Positions 1 to 6,414 of a stretch of DNA of 31,416 nucleotides are shown here, piece by piece. The position numbers and the translations under genes were made by a program. Origin of the DNA: SIG672 sp045605765 (GTDB taxonomy: Bacteria; Bacillota; Clostridia; Oscillospirales; CAG-272); the NCBI GenBank assembly GCA_045605765.1, contig JAZUQQ010000011.1, positions 1 to 31,416 on the forward strand, in the 5' to 3' direction. The notes below the pieces were generated by a model, which was given only the letters and a program-made list of their open reading frames with translations, was not told the origin of the DNA and searched no databases. The stretch's first letter is position 1, and the number at the start of each line of letters is the position of its first letter.

Positions 1-9
1 CGAAAGGCA

Positions 10-260
10 CCACTTACTATTTAAGGAACAAGTCCTAAAATAGAGTGGGAATAAAGCATTTGCCGTAGGCAAATGCAATTAAATCCGCCTAAAACGGCGG
101 AATAAATCTGCTACGCAGATGAAATCCGAGCAAAGCTCGGATGAAGTCGCTGTGGCGATGGCGGATTTAATTCGACCGAAAACGCAGTTTTCGACTTCAT
201 CCGCCGTGGCGGACTTCATCGCGGAGTGATTTCATCACAAAACACGGTTTTGGGATTTCA
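10..260. repeat. Array of about ten small hairpins (cloverleaf-like) upstream of the four-helix-bundle gene
   Basis: Nearly every base from 10 to 252 falls in a short inverted repeat. Visible hairpins: 10-48 (imperfect), 56-76 (9-bp stem, loop GTA), 84-101 (6 bp), 106-120 (6 bp, loop TAC), 124-142 (8 bp, loop AAA), 146-159 (5 bp with one G-T), 177-193 (7 bp, loop GCA), 200-213 (TCCGC/GCGGA), 226-238 (5 bp, loop TTC) and 238-252 (6 bp, loop ACG). Many have 3-nt loops. Linkers read GATGAAATC/GATGAAGTC in the left half and the reverse complement (GACTTCATC, GATTTCATC) in the right half. AATTAAATCCGCC (77-89) is perfectly complementary to 160-172, so a 13-bp stem can enclose three hairpins. No ORF spans the region. 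It could act as DNA (protein-binding palindromes) or as a 5' RNA leader; neither is proven. Confidence 0.8.
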
Positions 261-276
261 TTAAACGGAGTTATGT

Positions 277-621
277 ATGAGAGAAAATAAACTCGCAGAT
301 TTATCTATGATTTTCGCTGTAACCGCCTTGGAGTTAGCAAATTCAATGGAAGGTCACTACTCTCTGAAAAATCAGTTTGAACGTTCAGCTACCAGCATAG
401 GTGCTAATATCAGAGAAGCTAATTATGCTCAAAGCAAAGCGGACTTTCTTTCCAAACTCCAAATCGCTTTGAAAGAATGCTACGAAACAGAGTATTGGTT
501 AGAATTGTTTGTGAAGGCTAATATAGTCGAAGAAACGAAAGTTAAAAATCTGTTGCACGATTGCGGTGAGCTTCGCCGCATCCTCGTCGCGTCGATAACA
601 ACCTTAAAAAGCAAAAAATAA
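277..621 (+). CDS. Four-helix-bundle protein (23S rRNA-intervening-sequence / S23 family)
   Basis: The 114-residue product carries the family hallmark around residues 36-75: RSATSIGANIREA, then SKADFLSKLQIALKE and ETEYWL. The family (TIGR02436/PF05635) forms small all-alpha four-helix bundles that pentamerise. It includes proteins encoded in 23S rRNA intervening sequences and the Avd accessory protein of diversity-generating retroelements, but the cellular role of most stand-alone members is unknown. ACGGAG at 265-270 supports the ATG at 277; an ATG at 273 is out of frame. The gene follows directly on the hairpin array, with no ordinary promoter visible between them, so the array is probably its transcribed leader or regulatory region. 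There is no reverse transcriptase or rRNA in the window, so neither an Avd nor an IVS role is supported here. Confidence 0.85.
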   Translation: MRENKLADLSMIFAVTALELANSMEGHYSLKNQFERSATSIGANIREANYAQSKADFLSKLQIALKECYETEYWLELFVKANIVEETKVKNLLHDCGELRRILVASITTLKSKK

Positions 622-624
622 AGG

Positions 625-670
625 CTTTGCCAATAAACAATAAGATCAGTTATAATCGCCTTCGGCAAAG
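625..670 (+). promoter_or_regulatory. Candidate promoter of the methylase/nuclease operon, bracketed by an inverted repeat
   Basis: TTGCCA (627-632), an 18-bp spacer and TATAAT (651-656) make a plausible sigma-A promoter 46 bp before the methylase start. CTTTGCC (625-631), which overlaps the -35, is the inverse of GGCAAAG (664-670), so the promoter sits inside a 7-bp inverted repeat. This could be an operator or the stem of a short hairpin. Confidence 0.5.
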
Positions 671-701
671 TTTTAATATGATGAGTAATTGAGGTGAAAA
701 G

Positions 702-1817
702 ATGGCAAGAGAAAATGCAAAAAGCGGTTTGTCTGCTGCGAAATCGGCTAAAAATGATGAGTTTTATACATTATATGAGGATATACAAAAAGAAATAAAT
801 GCGTACTTAGAGTACAATCCAGATGTTTTTAGAGGTAAAACAATACTTCTTCCGTGTGATGACCCTGAATGGAGTAATTTTACGAAGTTTTTTGCACAAA
901 ATTTTGAAAATTTTGGTTTAAAAAAACTCATAAGCACAAGTTATGCGGCTGATAGCAAGAAAAAAGAGTATCAGTTTGACGGAGAGTATTGTCAATTATC
1001 TTTGTTTGATATGACAGCCTTTGAAACTAGTAGTGAAAAATTTGATGAAGATAAAACACACGCCAAAGGTAAAATATTTGTTTTGGAAAAAGATAGCAAC
1101 AAATCTGGAACTGTTGATATTGATGATTTGGAGTGGTCTTATTTAGATGGTGATGGAGATTTTAGAAGCAAAGAAGTAGAAGCTTTGCGAGAAGAAGCTG
1201 ACATAATTGTTACAAATCCTCCTTTTTCTCTGTTTAGAGAATTTTTATCATGGGTTATGGAAAGCAACAAGCAATTCTTAATGATTGGAAATATAAATTG
1301 TATCTCCTACATAGAAGTGTTTTCTAAAATTAAAGAAAACAAAATTTGGCTTGGTAATGGTATGGGACGATGGATTTCGGGTTTTATTGTTCCGCAAAAT
1401 TATGGACTATATGGAACCGAAGCACGTATAGATGAAAACGGAAATAGAATCGTTGCAACAAACAACTGTTTATGGCTAACAAATATTGAACACGGTAGGA
1501 GGCATCAGCCTCTGCAATTGATGAGCATGGCGGATAACATTAAATACAGTAGGCATAAAGAAATTAGAAGCATAGGATACCCTAAATATGACAACTACGA
1601 TGCTATCGAGGTTGCATTTACTGATGCAATACCATCAGATTATAATGGTGTGATGGGTGTTCCAATTACTTTTTTGGATAAGTATAATCCTGAACAATTT
1701 GAGGTTCTTGGAATTATGGCGTCTACACAGATAACGGAATATAATTTTGGTTATCCATATGTTGATGGAAAAAAGAAATATGCTCGTATTCTTATAAGAA
1801 AGAGGTTGCAAAAATGA
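702..1817 (+). CDS. EcoRI-family adenine-specific DNA methyltransferase
   Basis: The 371-aa protein matches the EcoRI-methylase family (PF13651). KNDEFYT lies near residue 17, a DDPEWS segment near 53, and the amino-methyltransferase motif IV NPPF at residues 172-175, within IIVTNPPFSLF. It is expected to transfer a methyl group from SAM to the exocyclic amine of adenine in a short target. Classic M.EcoRI is about 326 aa, so this one is a little longer. GAGGTG at 691-696 supports the start at 702. Its stop overlaps the start of the DUF262-HNH gene (ATGA, 1814-1817), which implies translational coupling. The gene is visibly more A/T-rich than the metabolic genes to its right, consistent with horizontal acquisition. 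The target sequence cannot be read from the protein. Confidence 0.88.
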   Translation: MARENAKSGLSAAKSAKNDEFYTLYEDIQKEINAYLEYNPDVFRGKTILLPCDDPEWSNFTKFFAQNFENFGLKKLISTSYAADSKKKEYQFDGEYCQLSLFDMTAFETSSEKFDEDKTHAKGKIFVLEKDSNKSGTVDIDDLEWSYLDGDGDFRSKEVEALREEADIIVTNPPFSLFREFLSWVMESNKQFLMIGNINCISYIEVFSKIKENKIWLGNGMGRWISGFIVPQNYGLYGTEARIDENGNRIVATNNCLWLTNIEHGRRHQPLQLMSMADNIKYSRHKEIRSIGYPKYDNYDAIEVAFTDAIPSDYNGVMGVPITFLDKYNPEQFEVLGIMASTQITEYNFGYPYVDGKKKYARILIRKRLQK

Positions 1818-2977
1818 TTACAACCCTAAAAACCGACATAACGGTCGCCGACATTTGCAAAGGCTTTGTATATAATGAGTTTGAGGGCAAAGGTCTTTTC
1901 GGTCTTTCGGGCAAACTAACAATACAGCCTGAATATCAGCGTAATTATATTTACGCCGACGGAAAGCGTGATGTGGCTGTTGTTGATTCCATTCTTAAAG
2001 GCTACCCTCTCGGACTTATCTACTTTACAAAGGTCGCAGAGGACAAGTATGAGGTGCTTGACGGTCAACAGCGTATAACGAGCTTCGGGCGTTACGTCAC
2101 GGGCAAGTTTGCAATTAAGGACGGAAACGGCATACCGCGATATTTTTCGGGTCTTGCGAAGGATATGCAGGATAAAATAATGCAGACTACCTTGACTATC
2201 TATATCTGTGAGGGTACAGAGAGTGAAATCAAGGAATGGTTCAAGACTATCAATATCGCAGGTGTGCCTCTTAACGAGCAAGAACTGTCAAACGCTATCC
2301 ATTCAGGACCTTTTGTAACAAGAGCAAAAGAGGAGTTCTCCAACAGCCAGAACGCCAATATTCAAAAGTGGAGTGCTTACATATCGGGTAGCGTTATAAG
2401 ACAGGACTACCTACGTACTGCTCTTGAATGGGTGAGCAAAGGTAATATTGACGATTATATGAGCCGTCACCGCTTTGACGATAACATTAACGAGCTAAAA
2501 GCTTATTTTGTCAGCGTTATTGATTGGGTGTCAAGTGTCTTTACCGACGTTGAAAGCGAAATGAGGGGTCTGCCTTGGGGCGAGTTTTACGAGCGTTATC
2601 ACCAAAACGCCTATGCTCCCGACGAGGTATCTGCCAAACTGAGAGAACTGTATTCTGACTTCTACGTCAAGGACAAAAAAGGCGTTTATGAGTATATCCT
2701 CGGCGGTTGTACCGATAGCAAGCTCTTAAATATCCGCGTGTTTGACGAGCCGACCAAAAAGACAGTTTACACTATACAGACAAATAAGGCAAGAAACCAA
2801 AACATTTCAAATTGCCCTCTTTGTGCTATCGGTGCGGATAACAACAAAAACCGCATTTGGAAAATATCCGAAATGGACGCCGACCACGTAACCGCATGGA
2901 GCAAAGGCGGTGCTACCGACATAAACAACTGTCAAATGTTGTGTAAGACCCACAATCGTGCGAAGGGTAATAAATAA
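1814..2977 (+). CDS. DUF262 + HNH nuclease, probable restriction partner
   Basis: This 387-aa protein has an N-terminal DUF262 domain: PEYQRNY near residue 37 and the diagnostic DGQQRITSF near residue 85, the ParB-like fold seen in GmrS and related NTP-using restriction proteins. The C-terminal 60 residues form an HNH nuclease with CPLC, DADHVTAW, an Asn-Asn-Cys segment and CKTHNRAKGNK, i.e. paired zinc-ligand cysteines plus H/N/H catalytic residues. GmrSD splits or fuses related domains (DUF262 + DUF1524) to cut modified DNA. Here the C-terminus is a compact Cys-containing HNH, and the partner is an adenine methylase. The 4-bp overlap suggests one transcript; AGAGGT lies just upstream of the ATG. 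The inferred role is a restriction-type nuclease blocked by, or dependent on, the cognate methylation. Confidence 0.82.
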   Translation: MITTLKTDITVADICKGFVYNEFEGKGLFGLSGKLTIQPEYQRNYIYADGKRDVAVVDSILKGYPLGLIYFTKVAEDKYEVLDGQQRITSFGRYVTGKFAIKDGNGIPRYFSGLAKDMQDKIMQTTLTIYICEGTESEIKEWFKTINIAGVPLNEQELSNAIHSGPFVTRAKEEFSNSQNANIQKWSAYISGSVIRQDYLRTALEWVSKGNIDDYMSRHRFDDNINELKAYFVSVIDWVSSVFTDVESEMRGLPWGEFYERYHQNAYAPDEVSAKLRELYSDFYVKDKKGVYEYILGGCTDSKLLNIRVFDEPTKKTVYTIQTNKARNQNISNCPLCAIGADNNKNRIWKISEMDADHVTAWSKGGATDINNCQMLCKTHNRAKGNK

Positions 2978-3011
2978 CCGTTTTACAAAAGGACGCAGAA
3001 AGGAACTGCAA

Positions 3012-4544
3012 ATGATAAAGATTTTAGAATACAGCGGACACATACGAAACTGGAAAGCCCTTTGCAACGAGCTCGGCATTGACTCTTCTCTTGACAGAGC
3101 CGCTCGCGAAGAGAAGATAATCCTCGGTGCATACAAAAAATGGGGCGTCGATATGGCAAAGCACATATACGGCATGTTCGCCTTTGCCCTGCGAGACGAG
3201 GAAAACGATCAGATATTCTGTATGAGAGACGCATTCGGCACAAAATCCTTCTATTACTACGTAACCGAGGGTGGCGAGCTCTTGTTTAGCACGAGTATCC
3301 GCAAGATAATAGATCAAAAAGGCTTCGTCAAGGAGCTCAATCGCGAGATGCTGCAGCTTTACCTCAGTCTGACCTACGTCGCAGGGGAGAGCACCTTCTT
3401 TAAGGGACTCAAAAAGCTCATGCCCGGACGTTATCTGATTTGGAAAAACGGCGAGTTGACCGTCGGTCGCTACTGGAAGCCTGAGTTCCACGCTGACGAC
3501 ACAAAATCGCTCGACGAGTGGGCCGACGAGATACATAACACTCTTGGCGAGATAATGAAAGAGATCAAGACCGACGACGAAGTGGCAGAATCCTTCCTCT
3601 CGGGAGGCGTTGACTCGGCTTACGTTTTCTCGATGTCCGACGCGAAGATCGCAAATTCCTGTGGCTACGAGATCGAGCGTTTTGACGAATCCGCCGTCGC
3701 CGCAGAGACTGCAAAGATACTCGGCAGAGATATCAACAGGTGTATCTACGGTCCTGAGGAGTATTTTGACATCGTTCCTTGGGTAATGTATAATATGGAG
3801 CAGCCGATAGGCGACGCTTCGGCTATCGTATTTGCTCTCGGTTGCAGGGCTACAGCTGAGCATACCAAATTGTGTTACTCTGGCGAGGGCGCGGACGAGT
3901 TCTTCGGAGGCTACAACGCATACCGTAACGCCGAAAGATACGGCGACAACCTTCCCACCTTCTACGTTGGAAACACCAACATCATGAAGGAGGACGAAAA
4001 ACAGAAAATCCTCAAAACGTACTACGACGGCGTACTGCCGATAAACCTCGCAAAGGACATCTACAAGGAAAACGAGGGGCTTGATCCACTGACAAAAATG
4101 TCCGACATCGACATTCAGATCTGGCTTGAAGGCGACATCTATTTCAACGTTGACAAGATGAGTACGGCCGCAGGACTTGAGGTCAGAATGCCTCTGACCG
4201 ATATGCGAATTTTCGACATCGCCTCGCGCATGCCAGCAAAATACAAGGTAAACGAGGAGCAGAACAAGGTTGCCTTCCGTACTGCGGCATCGAAGATGCT
4301 TCCCGAAGAGATCGCATTCCGCAAAAAGCTCGGATTTATCGTTCCGATACGCCTCTGGCTTGCAGACGAGCGTTACAACCGCGACGTATTTGCAAAGTTT
4401 AGTGGCAAGGCGGCTCACGAATTCTTCAATGTCGATGAGATAAACGCTATTCTAGAAGACTACATTGGAGGAAATTCAGATAATTGGAGAAAGGTATGGA
4501 CTATCTACACCTTCCTCGTATGGTACGACATTTATTTCGGATAA
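3012..4544 (+). CDS. Asparagine-synthase-like amidotransferase lacking the N-terminal Cys nucleophile segment
   Basis: About 510 aa from the ATG at 3012, which is preceded by AAAGGAA; the in-frame ATG at 2958 lies inside the HNH gene and lacks a good site. The synthetase half is complete: PP-loop SGGVDS at residues 197-202 and SGEGADEFFGGY around 290-303, plus a conserved C-terminal part (MPLTDMR, KKLGFIVPIRLWL). The front aligns with the middle of the AsnB glutaminase domain (IYGMFAFAL, RDAFGTKSFYY). However, the first 50-70 residues of the family, including the MCGI start whose Cys2 is the catalytic nucleophile, are absent. It probably uses ammonia, or makes another amide, as in beta-lactam-synthetase-like relatives. 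It starts 34 bp after the nuclease gene and ends in a strong terminator. Confidence 0.8.
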   Translation: MIKILEYSGHIRNWKALCNELGIDSSLDRAAREEKIILGAYKKWGVDMAKHIYGMFAFALRDEENDQIFCMRDAFGTKSFYYYVTEGGELLFSTSIRKIIDQKGFVKELNREMLQLYLSLTYVAGESTFFKGLKKLMPGRYLIWKNGELTVGRYWKPEFHADDTKSLDEWADEIHNTLGEIMKEIKTDDEVAESFLSGGVDSAYVFSMSDAKIANSCGYEIERFDESAVAAETAKILGRDINRCIYGPEEYFDIVPWVMYNMEQPIGDASAIVFALGCRATAEHTKLCYSGEGADEFFGGYNAYRNAERYGDNLPTFYVGNTNIMKEDEKQKILKTYYDGVLPINLAKDIYKENEGLDPLTKMSDIDIQIWLEGDIYFNVDKMSTAAGLEVRMPLTDMRIFDIASRMPAKYKVNEEQNKVAFRTAASKMLPEEIAFRKKLGFIVPIRLWLADERYNRDVFAKFSGKAAHEFFNVDEINAILEDYIGGNSDNWRKVWTIYTFLVWYDIYFG

Positions 4545-4558
4545 AAAATTAAAAAAAC

Positions 4559-4603
4559 AAAAAGCTCGAAGATCTTGCATCTGTGAAGGTCTTCGGGCTT
4601 TTT
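4559..4603. terminator. Bidirectional intrinsic terminator
   Basis: An A-rich left arm (AAAAAGC-TCGAAGA) pairs with the right arm (TCTTCG-GGCTTTTT). The stem is imperfect and about 16 bp. It follows the asparagine-synthase-like gene on the plus strand and the Asn/Gln-rich ORF on the minus strand, and could serve both. Confidence 0.8.
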
Positions 4604-4622
4604 ACGATATGCCAGGAGTTAA

Positions 4623-4811
4623 TTATCTATTGCGATTCTGGTTGTTCTGGTTATTGCTCTGATTATTCTGATTGTTGTTCTGTCTGTTATTCTGATTATT
4701 CTGATTATTCTGGTTATTGTTCTGTCTGTTGTTCTGGTTATTCTGGTTGTTGTTCTGTCTGTTGTTCTGATTATTCTGATTGCTCTGTCTGTTGTTTTGG
4801 TTGTTGTTCAT
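4623..4811 (-). CDS. Asn/Gln/Arg-only small protein (prion-like low-complexity)
   Basis: The 62-codon ORF encodes 37 Asn, 16 Gln, 6 Arg, 2 Ser and the initiator Met, and nothing else. The pattern is a loose 11-residue repeat (NNRQNNNQNNQ) with Arg spaced regularly. It is a credible gene: on the minus strand GGGAGGAAA sits 7-9 bp before the ATG, the ORF ends cleanly at 4623 and a terminator follows. Asn codons alternate between AAC and AAT and one repeat differs from the next mainly at third positions, which argues for protein-level constraint rather than a plain DNA satellite. It has no acidic or hydrophobic residues and no signal peptide. The function is unknown. Similar N/Q-rich tracts drive self-assembly in other proteins, and a spore-coat or granule-forming role is only a guess. 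Confidence 0.6.
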   Translation of the reverse strand: MNNNQNNRQSNQNNQNNRQNNNQNNQNNRQNNNQNNQNNQNNRQNNNQNNQSNNQNNQNRNR

Positions 4812-4837
4812 GAAAATTTCCTCCCTGAATTGGTTTC

Positions 4838-4873
4838 AAGTATAGTTTGCCTTCTTTCAGGAAAACTATACTT
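4838..4873. promoter_or_regulatory. Palindrome in the divergent intergenic region, candidate operator
   Basis: AAGTATAGTTT (4838-4848) is the exact inverse of AAACTATACTT (4863-4873), separated by 14 bp. It lies between the divergent Asn/Gln-rich ORF and the amidohydrolase, where a shared regulator site would be expected. On the plus strand it is followed by GATTTTT, so an RNA hairpin or weak attenuator before the amidohydrolase is an alternative. Confidence 0.5.
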
Positions 4874-4897
4874 AGATTTTTCACAGGAGAATACATT

Positions 4898-6031
4898 ATG
4901 CTTTTAATAAAAAATGGAACGCTTTTTACAATGCAAAAAGAGAGGTCTGAGCGTTCCGATATGCTAATCGAAAATGGAAAAATTATTAAAATTTGTGAAA
5001 ACATAGTGCCGACAGAACGTATGGAGATAATCGACGCAGCGGGTCTTAGGGTATATCCCGGCTTTATCGACGCTCACAGTCACATAGGAATTTCCGAGGA
5101 AAAGAAAACGAGTCAAGGCGACGAGTGCAACGAGGGGACGAATCCGATAACTCCTTGTATGCGTGCCATTGATGCGATAAATCCGATGGACAGCGCCTTC
5201 CACAATGCGCTCGCCGCTGGTATCACGGGTGTAATGACAGGACCGGGCAGTTCAAACCCCATCGGAGGGCAGTTCGCTTTCATAAAAACTCACGGCAGAC
5301 GGATAGACGATATGATAGTTTTAGCACCTTCCGCAATCAAAATCGCCTTTGGGGAAAATCCGATGACCAACTACGGTCCAAACGGAAATATGCCATCGAC
5401 CCGTATGGGAATCGCATCTCTTATCCGCGAAGAGCTAAGCCTTGCAAGGCAGTATTTCAGTTCATCCGATCCCTTTCAAACGGCATTTTCGACCGAGTGT
5501 TACCGCGATCTTTTTGAGGGCAAGATACCTCTAAAAGCACACGTTCACCGCGCCGACGACATTTTCACTGCTATGCGAATTGCCGACGAGTTTGGACTTG
5601 ACCTCACGCTCGACCACTGCACCGAAGGACATCTCATCGCAAATGAAATATCCGAAAGCCCATACCCCGCCATCGTCGGTCCGTCTCTCGCATCGCGAAG
5701 CAAAAACGAGGTGAGTCTTTCCGATTTTAAAACTCCGGGCATATTGCAAAAAGCAGGCGTTTTGGTTGCTCTGACGACAGACCACCCCGTTTCGCGAATT
5801 CAGTATTTACCATTGTGCGCCGCGCTTGCCGCCAAAGAAGGTATGGGAGAGTGGGGTGCGATCCGCGCAATAACCATAGACGCCGCGCGCATCTGCCGTG
5901 TTGATCACCGTCTTGGCAGCTTAAAAGTGGGAAAGGATGCCGACTTTGCGATTTGGGACGGCAATCCTTTGGAGATTACATCATCGGTAAAAATGACTGT
6001 AATCAACGGCGAGATCGTATGGCAATGTTAA
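4898..6031 (+). CDS. Metal-dependent amidohydrolase (imidazolonepropionase-like)
   Basis: 377 aa from the ATG at 4898, which has AGGAGA at 4885-4890; an upstream in-frame TTG at 4847 lies inside the palindrome and is unlikely. The amidohydrolase-superfamily TIM barrel is visible: PGFIDAHSH with the HxH metal ligands at residues 60-62, a candidate carboxylated lysine in APSAIKIAFGEN (Lys148), HVH near 211-213, DHCTEGH near 234-240, and the barrel-ending Asp in TTDHP. The C-terminal DADFAIWDGNPLE and VINGEIV form the usual small beta domain. It should hydrolyse a cyclic amide or amidine-like bond. The substrate cannot be fixed from sequence, and no histidine- or nucleotide-degradation genes are next to it. 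The gene is monocistronic, ending at the terminator near 6105. Confidence 0.85.
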   Translation: MLLIKNGTLFTMQKERSERSDMLIENGKIIKICENIVPTERMEIIDAAGLRVYPGFIDAHSHIGISEEKKTSQGDECNEGTNPITPCMRAIDAINPMDSAFHNALAAGITGVMTGPGSSNPIGGQFAFIKTHGRRIDDMIVLAPSAIKIAFGENPMTNYGPNGNMPSTRMGIASLIREELSLARQYFSSSDPFQTAFSTECYRDLFEGKIPLKAHVHRADDIFTAMRIADEFGLDLTLDHCTEGHLIANEISESPYPAIVGPSLASRSKNEVSLSDFKTPGILQKAGVLVALTTDHPVSRIQYLPLCAALAAKEGMGEWGAIRAITIDAARICRVDHRLGSLKVGKDADFAIWDGNPLEITSSVKMTVINGEIVWQC

Positions 6032-6104
6032 AACCAATAAACATGAAAAACGGAACGCTAAAAGGGGTGCCTTCCACAAAGCGATATAAACTCACAAACA
6101 GAAA

Positions 6105-6141
6105 AGGACATAGAACTTCAAGTTCTTTGTCCTCTTTTCTT
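6105..6141 (+). terminator. Intrinsic terminator after the amidohydrolase
   Basis: AGGACA (6105-6110) pairs with TGTCCT (6128-6133) and AGAACT (6112-6117) with AGTTCT (6121-6126), with one T-T mismatch and a TCA loop. A T-rich tail (CTTTTCTT) follows. Confidence 0.7.
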
Positions 6142-6205
6142 GACAAGCGCTGACTTGATTAAAGACACAAAAAACAATATTTTTTTGTCAAATTCTCAGG
6201 TGTCA

Positions 6206-6234
6206 TTGACAAATCGGCTAAAATGTGGTATAAT
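6206..6234 (+). promoter_or_regulatory. Consensus sigma-A promoter
   Basis: TTGACA (6206-6211), exactly 17 bp, then TATAAT (6229-6234), preceded by TG-like bases. Transcription should start near 6241, the first base of the long stem described next. Confidence 0.9.
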
Positions 6235-6240
6235 GCTCAC

Positions 6241-6393
6241 GCTACACAAACTGCATATTTTTCTCTGATACGGGAAAATACTTTGGTAAAAAGTGTTTTC
6301 TCTCTTTTCTCATACCGTATCGGAGAGAGTTTGTGTAGCAACATTCGAGGGGAAGCATTTTTTCGGTGCATTCCTTCGGGAGTGCACTTTTTT
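6241..6393 (+). ncRNA. Structured leader or small RNA, about 150 nt, ending in a UUCG terminator
   Basis: From the predicted start site, GCTACACAAACT (6241-6252) pairs perfectly with 6328-6339. Inside it, CTCT-GATACGG (6263-6273) pairs with CCGTATC-GG-AGAG (6315-6327), and GAAAATAC (6274-6281) pairs with GTGTTTTC (6293-6300). The result is a long rod with a 10-nt 5' internal loop (6253-6262) and a 14-nt 3' internal loop (6301-6314). After a short linker, GTGCATTCC (6366-6374), loop TTCG and GGAGTGCAC (6379-6387) are followed by six T, a textbook intrinsic terminator. It may be a free small RNA of ~153 nt (the rod-plus-bubble shape loosely recalls 6S RNA, though it is shorter) or an attenuating leader for the ORF at 6415. 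No known riboswitch consensus was recognised. Confidence 0.65.
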
Positions 6394-6414
6394 ATATGCG
6401 GATGAGGAGAATGT

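Noticed and set aside
10..260. CRISPR array
   Set aside because: The units are palindromes of varied sequence and length without a constant repeat or spacers, and no cas genes are present.
277..621. Avd of a diversity-generating retroelement
   Set aside because: No reverse transcriptase, template repeat or variable target gene is visible near it; only fold-family similarity remains.
2958..3011. Upstream ATG for the asparagine-synthase-like gene
   Set aside because: It lies within the end of the HNH gene, has no ribosome-binding site and adds residues unlike the family; the ATG at 3012 is better supported.
3024..4418. 464-codon open frame antisense to the asparagine-synthase-like gene
   Set aside because: Mirror-frame artefact of a conserved gene; no domain or start signal.
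4583..4813. Cys/Ser/Tyr-rich plus-strand ORF over the Asn/Gln repeat
   Set aside because: Shadow of the minus-strand gene; it begins within the terminator and lacks a start site.
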